A stretch of DNA of 61,592 nucleotides, taken from contig NZ_JAHDIG010000020.1 in assembly GCF_020630935.1 (NCBI RefSeq), positions 1-61,592 on the forward strand. The letters are read 5' to 3'. Below the pieces are notes generated by a model. It was not told where the DNA came from and ran no database searches. It saw only the letters and a program-made list of their open reading frames with translations. Position 1 is the stretch's first letter. Each line of letters opens with the position of its first letter. Shown here one piece after another: positions 52,140 through 61,275 of this stretch. The stretch comes from Bernardetia sp. (GTDB lineage: Bacteria; Bacteroidota; Bacteroidia; Cytophagales; Bernardetiaceae). A program made the translations under genes and the position numbers.

Positions 52140-55100
52140 TTAGCGTACAACACTTACTTTTTGTTGATAGATACCTTGTGCTGTTTCTACACGAACGATA
52201 TACATACCAGAAGCAACATTACCTAAGTTAATAGAAGTTTGAGTGTTACTTAAAGTTGTTGTATAAACTTGCTGACCAGAAAGGCTTACTACACTTACAG
52301 AAGCAGAAGTAGAACCATCTTGTAGTTTAAGACTAAATTCACCGTTGTTTGGATTAGGGAAGAAAGCAAATCCAGCTTTTTGTTCGTCTTCCTCTCCCAA
52401 TACGATAGAAGGCTTAACAGTTACTGTGTTAGAGTAAGTTCCATAATCACCGTCTACATAAATAGGACGTACTTTGAAATCAACCTTCTGACCATTTGTT
52501 AATCCTACTACTTCATAGCTAGTATTTAGACTATAACCAAATAGTAAGTATTGTCCAAACTGACCTGGATCTCCATACACTTCATACTCACGAACAGGAC
52601 GAGAGCCTGTAGTATGCCAAGTTAAGTTAGCTGTATTGTAACCAGCAGTACCAGAAAGAGTAATTGAAACTTGATCAGAACAAGCAACAGATACATTGAA
52701 TGTATTACTTTCACAACCAGTAGCGCTAGTTGCTACTACAGATACTTCTTTAGGACCATAATTAGGAAGTGCTAAAGGATCAACTTCAAGAGAAGTCCCT
52801 GTTCCGACAGTATTACCATCAGAGTCATACCAAGTGAAGTTCAAGTCACTCAATAAGTAATTACTTGATTCTACAGTTAGAGTTACTGGCTGACAAGAGA
52901 ATACTGATGTTCCTTGTGTTACTAAAATATTAGGAGTATCTTTTACTGTTCTTGTAGATGCAGTTACTTGACAACCTGTAGAAGTAGTAGCTCTTACTGT
53001 ATAGGTTTGAGCATCTGTAGATGGAAGGGTATAAGTAGCGCCTGTTCCTACTACATTGCCATTAACCAACCATTCTAATGTAAGGTCGCTCAATGCAAAG
53101 TTACTAGATGCTACACTTATAGTACTTACTTCACAAGAATTGACAGTAGAACCTTCTACAATAGATATAATAGGAAGATTCTGAATTACATCAACTGTAG
53201 GCTCATTAGAATCACAACCTGTAGGAGATGTTGCTCTTACAGAATATGTTTCTGTACTGAGCGAACTCAACGTAAATGTATCACCTGTAGCTACTTGGTT
53301 GTTGTTTGAATCATACCATCTAATAGTAAGGTCACTCAATGCAAAATTACTAGAACTTACACTCAATGTATTTGTCTCACAAGAGAAAATCTGACTTCCT
53401 TGTGTAATTGAAATAACAGGATTTTGTCTAACTACGTTTATTGTAGGCTGATTAGACTCACAGCCAGTAGCTGTTACTACTGCTTTAGCAGAGTAAGTAT
53501 CTGAATCTAATGAAGGAAGAGTGATTGTTGTTCCTGTACCTACGACGTTATTATTACCATCATACCAAGTCACAGTAAGGTCACCCAAAGCAACATTACT
53601 AGAGCTTATGCTTAGAGTGTTTGACTCACAAGACAAAAGAGGAGCGGTTTCTACAATTGATATAGCAGGAATTACTTTTTTATCTGTAAAAACATATAAG
53701 TTTTCACCTTTGTTACCAACAAACCCTTCAAATCTTCCATCCTGATCTATATCCACGATAGTAGGAGAGAAGTCAGTCTCATTGGTAGTATTTGGGTTGA
53801 TTAGACCTAAAGATGTATTTCTGTCCACAAAGCTTGGAGCAGCAGGTGTTCCTATGTTTTGGTAATAAGTAATATCACCAATATTACCTGCAATTAAATC
53901 AAAGTCGCCATCTCCATCTGCATCAAATTCACTGAAACGGTTATAATACCCTGTTACTCCAGCTAAAGGTACTGGAGCTGCAAAGTTTGGAGCAGTAGTA
54001 GTTCCTGTATTTTGAAAATATAAACCACCATCTAAATTTGCTCCACCTGCTACTATATCTAAATCACCATCATTATCTAAATCTACAAACTCTGGAGTTT
54101 GTACATCTGCTGTGCCTGTAAGTCCAAACGAGTTACCAAAAGCTGTAAGAGCAAAGTTGAAGTTCTGAGGAGTTCCTATGTTTTCAACAAAGAAGATTGC
54201 TGGAATATTAGACGATCCCCACATTAGGTCTATATCACCATCACCGTCAATATCACCTAAAGTTGGGTGTAACTGCTCAACAGCTCCACCATAACCAAAC
54301 AAAGTTACTGCTGGTAAGAAATCAGGCTGAGTAGCTGTTCCTACATTTTCATAATACTGAACTTCTCCAGCTTTGTTTCCTACTAAGAAATCAATATCTC
54401 CATCTGCATCCATATCTGCATAATCTATGGCATTATATTCGCCAGATAGAGGAGTTAGACCAAATGGATATCTTTGAAATACAGGATTCGTTGCTGTTCC
54501 TATATTTTCGAAATAGACTTGTGATTCGTCACTACCCGTTATCATGTCCAAGTCACCATCATTGTCTATGTCTTGAAAGTCTGGTGTAGCATCGTCGGCT
54601 ACAGCACTCAAGCCAAATGGGTTTACTTGTTGAGCTCCAAAGTTAGGGGCTGTACTACTTCCAGTATTTTCAAAGTAATTGAAGCCTCCGCCAGTATCAC
54701 CTATCATCATATCTAGGTCTCCGTCGCCATCTAAATCAGCTAGAGTAGGGGCTGCATACGAACCAACATCTACTATACCCCCTGGATTATCAGAAACAAA
54801 CACGAAGTTAGGAGCAGTAGCTGTTCCGTCATTTCTGAAGAAAGACGTGTTACCTGGGAAGTTTCCTATGAAAAGGTCAAAGTCTCCATCGCCGTCTATA
54901 TCAGCAAAGTCAGGAGTTGCATTTTCACGATCTAAAATTCCGAATTGGTTCGTTCCAACGAGGTTGTAGTTTGGAGCTGTAGCTGAACCAACATTCTCAA
55001 AGTACAATGTACCATCATATTCAGTACCTATGAAAGCATCCAAATCACCATCAGCATCAATATCCACGAACTCAGGGGAAAGAACACCATAAGAAGGGTT

Positions 55101-55550
55101 GATATTATTTCCACCTAATCCATTGGGGTTGACAGTTGGTCCTGTCCAAATAGGATTGGTATTAGTTCCTGTATTTGTAAATAAATAAATAGCACCAGAG
55201 GTAGTAGCACCAAATGCTGAAAAGCCATCACCCGTTACAACATCAAAGTCTCCATCACCATCATAATCAACAAAAGTTGGAGCACTATTTCTATCATTTA
55301 TGTCTGATAGACCATTAGGATTAGTTACAGGACCACCAACAAGAGGTATTTCCTCAAAAACAGGAGGACAGTCAAGAACCTGTGCTTGAGCATCTGTTGA
55401 AGATAGAGCAAAAGAAGATGTAGCCGCTATTGCAGCAGCCTTCAGTGCATTACGCTTGAAGTTAAGATTTAATTGATGTAGATTAAAATTGCTTATGTAT
55501 TCTGTGCAATAACTACTCAATGAAGTATGTATATTTTTTTTATTTTTCAT
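52140..55550 (-). CDS. Secreted FG-GAP/Ig protein with T9SS sorting domain
   Basis: This is a surface or secreted T9SS cargo of 1136 residues. About ten calcium-binding FG-GAP/VCBS units (about residues 85-620) carry DxDGDGDxD motifs such as FVDYDGDGDFDVVTG, FADIDGDGDFDLFIG and LGDIDGDGDIDLMWG; the last is degenerate (IVDIDQDGRFEGFVG). Four Ig-like repeats of about 80 residues follow (about 640-955, each with SCxxNTLSxSSSNxALSDLT), then an FN3-like domain (about 960-1052) and a sorting domain (1053-1136) with FFPNPNNGEFSLKL, ASGMYIVRVETAQGIY and KVSVVR. The N terminus is odd: about 30 polar residues precede the hydrophobic core (NALKAAAIAATSSFALSS, then AQAQ). Probable adhesin; ligand unknown. 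Confidence 0.9.
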   Translation of the reverse strand: MKNKKNIHTSLSSYCTEYISNFNLHQLNLNFKRNALKAAAIAATSSFALSSTDAQAQVLDCPPVFEEIPLVGGPVTNPNGLSDINDRNSAPTFVDYDGDGDFDVVTGDGFSAFGATTSGAIYLFTNTGTNTNPIWTGPTVNPNGLGGNNINPSYGVLSPEFVDIDADGDLDAFIGTEYDGTLYFENVGSATAPNYNLVGTNQFGILDRENATPDFADIDGDGDFDLFIGNFPGNTSFFRNDGTATAPNFVFVSDNPGGIVDVGSYAAPTLADLDGDGDLDMMIGDTGGGFNYFENTGSSTAPNFGAQQVNPFGLSAVADDATPDFQDIDNDGDLDMITGSDESQVYFENIGTATNPVFQRYPFGLTPLSGEYNAIDYADMDADGDIDFLVGNKAGEVQYYENVGTATQPDFLPAVTLFGYGGAVEQLHPTLGDIDGDGDIDLMWGSSNIPAIFFVENIGTPQNFNFALTAFGNSFGLTGTADVQTPEFVDLDNDGDLDIVAGGANLDGGLYFQNTGTTTAPNFAAPVPLAGVTGYYNRFSEFDADGDGDFDLIAGNIGDITYYQNIGTPAAPSFVDRNTSLGLINPNTTNETDFSPTIVDIDQDGRFEGFVGNKGENLYVFTDKKVIPAISIVETAPLLSCESNTLSISSSNVALGDLTVTWYDGNNNVVGTGTTITLPSLDSDTYSAKAVVTATGCESNQPTINVVRQNPVISITQGSQIFSCETNTLSVSSSNFALSDLTIRWYDSNNNQVATGDTFTLSSLSTETYSVRATSPTGCDSNEPTVDVIQNLPIISIVEGSTVNSCEVSTISVASSNFALSDLTLEWLVNGNVVGTGATYTLPSTDAQTYTVRATTSTGCQVTASTRTVKDTPNILVTQGTSVFSCQPVTLTVESSNYLLSDLNFTWYDSDGNTVGTGTSLEVDPLALPNYGPKEVSVVATSATGCESNTFNVSVACSDQVSITLSGTAGYNTANLTWHTTGSRPVREYEVYGDPGQFGQYLLFGYSLNTSYEVVGLTNGQKVDFKVRPIYVDGDYGTYSNTVTVKPSIVLGEEDEQKAGFAFFPNPNNGEFSLKLQDGSTSASVSVVSLSGQQVYTTTLSNTQTSINLGNVASGMYIVRVETAQGIYQQKVSVVR

Positions 55551-55594
55551 ATTGAAAAGTTTTGACTGAGAGAAGATTATTTTTTATGGAAGAA

Positions 55595-55999
55595 TTACTC
55601 ACCAAATTCGTTTTTAACGCCTACGAGAAGACTCTCTAAGTTTTGAGTAAATAAAGTGTATTGTGAAGACGAAAGATTTTCTTTCATTCTTTTTTTATAC
55701 TCTTGATGGAGTCTTGCATTCAAATCGTTCAGTTTTACTTCTCTCTGAGGATTTGTTACATTAGCCATGCGTCTTGCTAAAGGAATCTCTTTCTCGAAAT
55801 ATCTCTCATTGAGTTCATTAATTGCTATTTTTTGTTTTGGTTTCATGTCAGTAATCAAAGCCTCCATTTGACTGGTCATGAATTCAGCTCTTTGTTTGTG
55901 CTCAGTATTCTCAACTGTTGTTGCTTGCAGTGTCGTCGTTTGAGCAAAAGCTGCAACTCCTACAAAAAGCAGCAAAAATGTTAAAATAATTTTCTTCAT
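55595..55999 (-). CDS. Small periplasmic helical protein
   Basis: A signal peptide (about 1-20, ending AFAQ) precedes about 114 residues that are almost all helix: HKQRAEFMTSQMEALITDMK, PKQKIAINELNERYFEKEIP, LNDLNARLHQEYKKRMKENL and SSSQYTLFTQNLESLL. The pattern resembles Spy/CpxP-like periplasmic chaperones, but their LTxxQ motifs are not clearly present, so the link is only a suggestion. It lies 44 bases upstream of the FG-GAP gene on the same strand and is probably co-transcribed. A minus-strand TATATTTG element lies at 56057-56064. Confidence 0.7.
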   Translation of the reverse strand: MKKIILTFLLLFVGVAAFAQTTTLQATTVENTEHKQRAEFMTSQMEALITDMKPKQKIAINELNERYFEKEIPLARRMANVTNPQREVKLNDLNARLHQEYKKRMKENLSSSQYTLFTQNLESLLVGVKNEFGE

Positions 56000-56178
56000 A
56001 TCAGATATGATTTAGGTTTAGGGTTAGTTAAATTATACACTTGATGTAAGTTAGCACAAATATATAAATTCTTTTGAAAAAAAATGAAAATTTAGTTTTT
56101 TATGTTTGATAGTTTAAAGCTGTCATATTTGCCTATTACAGATTGAGTTACTAAAATAGTAAAACGTCAATAAAAATA

Positions 56179-58311
56179 TCAAAGAGGTTTATAAGCTACT
56201 TTTTGCTCTGTAAAACTAATAAGGTAAGGCTTTAGGAATTTATCCGTAAAACGAAACATAGTATTATGGTCTTGAGGAATTTGCCATATTCCATATTTAT
56301 AACCTGCATCAAGGAAACAATTTACGGCTTTACTAATAAGATGTATGAGAAGACTTTTTTTCTGAAGACCTAAGCTTTTGAAATCTACAAAAGAGCCTGT
56401 AAATTCAATGGTATCTTCCTTTATTTTATGGGTAATTATCCAGCCTACTATTTTGCCCTCTCGTCTCAATACTACACTAGTATCCAAACTTATCAAATGA
56501 GGAGATTGAAAAGGTGATACAATTTCTGGATACCAGTCTTGTTTTTTCTTCTTTTCTAGAATTACTTTTTTCTCTACTTCAGTTACATCTTTCCACATTC
56601 CTATTTCCATATTTAAAGGTAGAGGAGGAAGCTTTTTAAGCCAAGGAGCCGTATTGATAGAATCATTAGATGCCTTACAAAGACTAAGCTTTACTATTGG
56701 TTTTTCCCATTTTTGTTTGTCTATTATAGCTTCTATTACGTCTTTTTGTGTCCAGTCAGAGACATAGTCCATTGCTAAACCTTGCAGTTTTACCTTTTTT
56801 GCAATGTTCTGAGCTTTTATCAACAATTCCTTTCCAATTCCTAAACTACGATAAGGAGGAATTATGTACCAGCTAAGAACCTTTCCCACACCATTAGGAA
56901 GAGCCTCCAAGATAAGACAACCTACTTGATGCTGACCATTATGAGCTATTATAGCCATTAATGGCTCATTTACTTTACGAGTTTTTGCTAATTGCTCTAG
57001 TTTGGGGAATGTTAGTTTTCCAAAGTGCTGAATGACTTGTTGTAAGGAGATATTTGCACTTGCTTGATACTTAATGGCTTCTTTTGAGGTAGCAGCCATA
57101 TTTGGTTTTTTGTGTTGGGTAGGACGTTTTGGTAAAGGTTTATTTGTTGGAAATGAAGAAAGTGCTTGACTACTATAAGCCGAAGGGTTGTTATCCTCCA
57201 ATGAGCTCAATGCTTTAAACTCTACATTATCATTTTCTTTTTCGATAGCAATAAAACTACAAATATCTCTATTACGAATATCTATGGTAGAAGGACGTTT
57301 TGTGTTTTGTAGAACCTCTACATCATAAAGCTCTACTATATTCCCTTCATATTCTAAACTATGAAGTACATTTCCTGTATTTATATCCACAATGAAAACT
57401 CCACACTTTGGCTCAGCTTTTCTGTTTTCTAAAATTTCTTCTAATGGAAGACCTGCAAAAGTACGTTCGTGTCTTGGTTTTGAGAGACCAATAATAGCAT
57501 AATTTTTATAAAAAGCTAATCCACGCAAAAAACCATCAAGCCATGTAATAGGAACAAATTTTTTATCTTCTACATAGCCAAACTGTCCTTTACCAGCATT
57601 TAAAACCCATAGTTTATCTTGATAATAACGAGGAGAATGTGGCATAGAAAGTCCTTCTGCCAAGACTTCATTATTTTGAATATCCATCACAACTCCACCA
57701 TCTTTTCTGTGTTCTCTCCATTCATCCAGTCTATCTGTTTGACCAACCATTGTAACATAGCGAGGTTTGCCATCACGCATTGCCATACCATTGAGATGAC
57801 AACGGTCTTCTGAAACCATTTTGGTAATAAATGGAGGTGTCCAGATAGGTTTGAAATTATATTTCTCACTGATTTGAGCAATACAGTTGTATCTTGTATT
57901 TACAAACACAATATTTCCATTTTCATCTTTAGAAATATCATGTGCATCCAAGTCTCCTGTCGTAAATGCTTGACGAGGAATATATACTTTATCAGCTTCC
58001 TTGTGTATTTGTCCTTCTGCAAGGGCATTCTCAAAACGCCAAAGAAGAAAACGAGTACTCAAATAAAACGAGTTTTCAGATTCTACATGTAATCCCATCG
58101 CTCTGTCAAATGATTTTTCAGAGACAAATAAGTGTTTGGTAGTGTCTCGCCCAACTAAAAACAGTTTGTTGGTTTGATAAGTAGAAATAGCCAAACTAAT
58201 TTCTTCTTGATGTAGCCATTCTAAAAAATCAGAATTGTAATGTAGTGTTGTTTCTGATTCTGTTTTATGGGATAGTATATTATCTGTGGATTTAGTAGTT
58301 GATGTTGGCAT
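56179..58311 (-). CDS. TIGR03032-type domain fused to two GNAT-like domains
   Basis: The N-terminal 350 residues match the TIGR03032/DUF4915 group of unknown function: FLEWLHQEEISLAISTYQTN, LHVESENSFYLSTRFLLWRF, and GLSMPHSPRYYQDKLWVLNA with GKGQFGYV. A Ser/Pro-rich linker (about 380-410) leads to a GNAT domain (about 415-545) with the acetyl-CoA loop PPYRSLGIGKELLIKA near 485-500, and a second GNAT-like half (about 545-710) with VVLRREGKIVGWIITHKI. The second half lacks an obvious RxxGxG/A loop. The combination suggests acylation of something the N-terminal beta-propeller-like domain recognises. Substrates are unknown. It lies between rpoZ and the 55.6 kb operon. Confidence 0.82.
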   Translation of the reverse strand: MPTSTTKSTDNILSHKTESETTLHYNSDFLEWLHQEEISLAISTYQTNKLFLVGRDTTKHLFVSEKSFDRAMGLHVESENSFYLSTRFLLWRFENALAEGQIHKEADKVYIPRQAFTTGDLDAHDISKDENGNIVFVNTRYNCIAQISEKYNFKPIWTPPFITKMVSEDRCHLNGMAMRDGKPRYVTMVGQTDRLDEWREHRKDGGVVMDIQNNEVLAEGLSMPHSPRYYQDKLWVLNAGKGQFGYVEDKKFVPITWLDGFLRGLAFYKNYAIIGLSKPRHERTFAGLPLEEILENRKAEPKCGVFIVDINTGNVLHSLEYEGNIVELYDVEVLQNTKRPSTIDIRNRDICSFIAIEKENDNVEFKALSSLEDNNPSAYSSQALSSFPTNKPLPKRPTQHKKPNMAATSKEAIKYQASANISLQQVIQHFGKLTFPKLEQLAKTRKVNEPLMAIIAHNGQHQVGCLILEALPNGVGKVLSWYIIPPYRSLGIGKELLIKAQNIAKKVKLQGLAMDYVSDWTQKDVIEAIIDKQKWEKPIVKLSLCKASNDSINTAPWLKKLPPLPLNMEIGMWKDVTEVEKKVILEKKKKQDWYPEIVSPFQSPHLISLDTSVVLRREGKIVGWIITHKIKEDTIEFTGSFVDFKSLGLQKKSLLIHLISKAVNCFLDAGYKYGIWQIPQDHNTMFRFTDKFLKPYLISFTEQKVAYKPL

Positions 58312-58490
58312 TATCTAAGTGCAGGTACAGTATAATTGATAATAGCTTATGTTTAACTAAGCTAGTTTGGAAAATAAAGTCATAAGTCATTGCTTATCAA
58401 GTATAAAAATATAGTTATTCTTGTTAATCAGTTTTGATAAACAACGCCGAAAAATACGTATTAATCGTTGCTTTAAAAAATTTTTATAAA

Positions 58491-58526
58491 AAAAGCAGTC
58501 AATTAACTTTGTTTGACTGCTTTTAT
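58491..58526 (-). terminator. Terminator of rpoZ
   Basis: AAAAGCAGTCAA (58491-58502) pairs with 58513-58524 over 12 bp across a 10-base loop, 8 bases after the minus-strand stop at 58533. Confidence 0.75.
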
Positions 58527-58532
58527 ACGCTT

Positions 58533-58883
58533 CTATGAAGCAGTATTATTGTCTTCTTCTTGACGGTAGCGAAAATATATTTTCCCTTCTAAAAGTTCGT
58601 CAGTAGCCAAAGACGTAGATTTTGGCATACGTTCGTATTGACGAGAGACCTCAATCTGTTCTTTGTTTTCAAAGACTTCTTCTAAAGAGTCTGTTCCGAT
58701 ACTAAACTCTGAAATTTTTTGATTCAACTCTTCTTTTGTTTCTGTTGAAATCTGACGAGAGCGTTTAGCAATAACAGAAATAGATTCATACAGATTACCT
58801 GTCGCTGCAATAATGGCTTGTACATCACGAGTTTGAAGAGCTGCCGTTTGAGTACGACGAAGATTAGGTTTTTTAGCTGACAT
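58533..58883 (-). CDS. rpoZ: RNA polymerase omega subunit, Bacteroidota type
   Basis: Omega helps assemble RNA polymerase. Bacteroidota omega is about 110 residues and diverged from the enterobacterial form. The 116-residue protein shows its signatures: GNLYESISVIAKRSRQISTE, then KEELNQKISEFS, LEEVFENKEQIEVSRQYERMP, and ATDELLEGKIYFRYR. The N-terminal 25 residues are variable and basic. The bamD gene lies 67 bases upstream, matching the bamD-rpoZ order common in this phylum; there the next gene is usually coaBC, which is missing here. Confidence 0.9.
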   Translation of the reverse strand: MSAKKPNLRRTQTAALQTRDVQAIIAATGNLYESISVIAKRSRQISTETKEELNQKISEFSIGTDSLEEVFENKEQIEVSRQYERMPKSTSLATDELLEGKIYFRYRQEEDNNTAS

Positions 58884-58950
58884 ATTTATATAAATTGGAT
58901 TGTTTTATTTAGTATTAGTATAACTTTAAAAAATAGAAAAGCAAATTGTT

Positions 58951-59841
58951 TTACTCAGATTCTCCTGCAGAGCCTTCTGAAGTCGTAATTTTTTTAGGGT
59001 CTTTCTTTTCTTTTGTATCAATGATTTCTCCCTTCTCTATGTTTCTGAGAGCTTTTTCTATATTATCATAAATGTTTTCAGCGTCTTTAGCAAATTTACT
59101 TTCTGGATAACGGTCTATCAAATAAAAATAGTACGTTTTAGAAATTTCATAACGCTCTTTTTGCTTGCTATAAATACTGTTTTTTGCTAAATCATATTCA
59201 GACTTTAAGCGCAAATAAGCAGCTTCTGGAAGCTGTGGAGCATCTGGGTAATCTTTTTGAAAGTTTTCTAGGGCAATTACAGCAGCTTTATAACGACCTA
59301 AGTTGTAGAACAATTCTGCGTTTTCGAAGGCTTTAAGTTCTAGTTTTGCTCTAAGTTCATCCAAATGTTTGCTTGCTCTTTTAGCGTAGTCTGTATCTGG
59401 ATAGGTATTGATTACATCTTGGAAAGCTTGAATGGCTTCCTTTGTGCTTTCTTGGTCTAGGTGAGTTCTAGGTGAATCTTTATACAATGAAAAAGCATTC
59501 ATAAAATAAGCTTCGACTGCATTCGGACTTCTACGGTAGGTAAAGTAAAAGTTTTTGAAATAATAAGCAGCTAAAAGATACTGTTTCTGATAAAAATGAC
59601 AATAAGCATATTTAAACTGAATGTCTTCTGCTCTTGGGTCGCCTTTTACTATCGGTACTACATCTTCCCACAACAAACCTGCACGGTAGTAGTCTCCTTC
59701 TTCATAATATTTTTGAGCTGCCTTATCACGTACACGCCAGTTAGGGTCTGACATTGCTTTTGTAAATTTACTACAAGAGCTAAATACGCCTGTACCTAAT
59801 ACTGCACAGAGCAAAACAACTATTAATTGTATGTTTTTCAT
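58951..59841 (-). CDS. bamD: Outer membrane assembly lipoprotein BamD
   Basis: BamD is the essential TPR lipoprotein of the Bam complex that folds outer-membrane barrels. The lipobox FSSC places lipidation at Cys23. TPR units span about residues 38-265: KAAQKYYEEGDYYRAGLLWE, FKYAYCHFYQKQYLLAAYYF, AFQDVINTYPDTDYAKRASK, and FYNLGRYKAAVIALENFQKD. The 296-residue length fits Bacteroidota BamD. The C-terminal tail is charged and Ser/Glu-rich. It is followed by rpoZ in a probable operon. The T9SS barrels encoded at 42-48 kb would depend on this complex. Confidence 0.92.
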   Translation of the reverse strand: MKNIQLIVVLLCAVLGTGVFSSCSKFTKAMSDPNWRVRDKAAQKYYEEGDYYRAGLLWEDVVPIVKGDPRAEDIQFKYAYCHFYQKQYLLAAYYFKNFYFTYRRSPNAVEAYFMNAFSLYKDSPRTHLDQESTKEAIQAFQDVINTYPDTDYAKRASKHLDELRAKLELKAFENAELFYNLGRYKAAVIALENFQKDYPDAPQLPEAAYLRLKSEYDLAKNSIYSKQKERYEISKTYYFYLIDRYPESKFAKDAENIYDNIEKALRNIEKGEIIDTKEKKDPKKITTSEGSAGESE

Positions 59842-59891
59842 TGGAACAAATTTCGTTTTTTAGTAGTACGCTTTTGAAAAATACTTTGCTA

Positions 59892-60263
59892 TTATTCTAA
59901 ATTTAATTCTATCATAAACTCATCAATAACATCTATACCATAAATTTCTTTCGCTGTTTTTTCTACAAATTCGATACAAGCATTATACTCTTCACTTGAA
60001 TTAATACTTGTCTTATAAGTATAATTTCCTTCTTTTGTAGGTGAATTCCAACCTAAAGTCAGTAAACGCTGATGTTGAGAAGAACTCAACTGGTTTTTGG
60101 TAGGAAGAAAATTATTAGAAACAGCTTCAAAGAATAGATGACTTGAATAAAACTCTCCTGCCACTTGGATATAGTAACTTTTTGATAGATTAATAATCAA
60201 AAAGTTTTGAGTTCCACCTTCTTCAATTAAGCGTTTTAGAAAACTATGTAGTACACTTTCCAT
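59892..60263 (-). CDS. TY-Chap/YbjN-like small protein
   Basis: The longest frame begins at TTG (60314); I choose the ATG at 60261-60263 (MESVLHSFLKRLIEE), giving 123 residues. Visible motifs: FLIINLSKSYYIQVAGEF, FFEAVSNNFLPTKNQL, LLTLGWNSPTKEGNYT and a C-terminal helical stretch (CIEFVEKTAKEIYGID). This EAVSN-FLP and LGW-P pattern resembles the TY-Chap N-terminal domain and related YbjN/type III chaperone-like folds, thought to help protein partners. The match is from memory. It lies 50 bases upstream of bamD, likely in the same transcript. Confidence 0.65.
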   Translation of the reverse strand: MESVLHSFLKRLIEEGGTQNFLIINLSKSYYIQVAGEFYSSHLFFEAVSNNFLPTKNQLSSSQHQRLLTLGWNSPTKEGNYTYKTSINSSEEYNACIEFVEKTAKEIYGIDVIDEFMIELNLE

Positions 60264-60407
60264 GAAAATAAGAGCTTTTAAAGAATTGGTAGTGAGAGAG
60301 TTATGAAAGGTCAATAATTAGATTACAACAAATTTTTCAATTTGCAAAGATACGATAATATAATTTGATATTCAATTATTGTACTCTTTATCTCTTGTTA
60401 TATTCGC

Positions 60408-60872
60408 TTAAAAATGAACGATTTGTAAGAAATAGAGAGTTACAAAAGCACCACCTAAAAGAATTATTCCGACTGTAAAGCCAATAAAAAATGTCGAAAT
60501 TGAAAAGGGAGGTTTGTTTTGGTTTTCTAGTTCTTCTATTACTCGTTGCCTTTCCGTAATCTGCTGTTCTAATGCTTCAGCTTGTTCTAAGCGTTGTCGG
60601 CTGTCTTCTTCTCGGTCGTTAATCTCTGTACGTAAGGCTTCGATAGTTCGCTGCGTGCTTTCTGTCATTTCTTTGAGTTGTGTGAGGTATTCTTCTCCCC
60701 AAAGTCCGTTTCTCCAACGCCTATAAGCTAATTTTTCTGATTTGTCTGCTGTAAAGACAACCCACAAGAAAGCAATTAGGATAATAATAAAAAAAAGACC
60801 TGCGATGCCTACAAAGGCAGCCAATAATTGGTCTTGCATAAGCCTTTCCCAAAATAGATTTAAAGTTTCCAT
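60408..60872 (-). CDS. Small membrane protein with a central coiled coil
   Basis: I do not recognise the family. The 154-residue protein has two transmembrane helices (about 17-40, LAAFVGIAGLFFIIILIAFL, and about 126-150, TFFIGFTVGIILLGGAFVTL) joined by a cytoplasmic coiled coil (about 65-118, TESTQRTIEALRTEINDRE). The pairs of charged residues suggest a hairpin of helices like membrane-tethered scaffolds. The ATG is preceded by short CAGTTACC-type repeats (60877-60909). Confidence 0.75.
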   Translation of the reverse strand: METLNLFWERLMQDQLLAAFVGIAGLFFIIILIAFLWVVFTADKSEKLAYRRWRNGLWGEEYLTQLKEMTESTQRTIEALRTEINDREEDSRQRLEQAEALEQQITERQRVIEELENQNKPPFSISTFFIGFTVGIILLGGAFVTLYFLQIVHF

Positions 60873-60876
60873 GTTT

Positions 60877-60909
60877 CAGTTACCAGTAATGCAGTTACCA
60901 GTAATCAGT
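60877..60909. repeat. Short CAGTTACC-type tandem repeat upstream of the gene at 60408
   Basis: CAGTTACCAGTAAT occurs twice in tandem (60877-60890 and 60892-60905, separated by G) and is followed by CAGT. A related array lies after menB at 22804. It occupies the leader of the downstream minus-strand gene. Confidence 0.65.
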
Positions 60910-60993
60910 AAAAAATACTATTACTTAAAATAACTATAGTGATGAGGAATATAATTTTGTAAGTCAATTAATTTACTCTTGACAAATACCAAT

Positions 60994-61275
60994 TTAAACA
61001 AAAAAAGGCATAAACCATACAGAAAGCAAGATAAGAATTGAACCGATAAGTCCAAAATAGGAAACAGCTTGAAGTCCATTATCTAAACTCTTAAAGCCAC
61101 TCAAACTAAGCAAAATAGCCATCAGACCACAAGTAGAGAAAAGCAAAAGTACTGTTGTGTGGTGTAGTGCAGTAGCAAATATTTCCATTGTATCTACAGC
61201 TTGTCGCATTTGGTAAAGCACATAAAACATAGAAGCTACCAAGCCAGCACTAACATAAGGAGAAAATCTTTTCAT
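60994..61275 (-). CDS. Small membrane protein with three transmembrane helices
   Basis: The 93-residue protein is almost entirely hydrophobic with three helices: about 8-24 (AGLVASMFYVLYQ), about 40-60 (TTVLLLFSTCGLMAILLSLS) and about 70-90 (YFGLIGSILILLSVWF). The loop FKSLDNGLQAV lies between the last two. I do not recognise the family and no catalytic residue stands out. It is upstream of the coiled-coil membrane gene on the same strand, with 121 bases between. Confidence 0.72.
   Translation of the reverse strand: MKRFSPYVSAGLVASMFYVLYQMRQAVDTMEIFATALHHTTVLLLFSTCGLMAILLSLSGFKSLDNGLQAVSYFGLIGSILILLSVWFMPFFV

Noticed and set aside
53000-55400. Regularly spaced repeats suggestive of a repeat array
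   Set aside because: They are the codons of the FG-GAP and Ig repeats in the 1136-residue protein, not CRISPR or intergenic DNA; spacing follows domain length.
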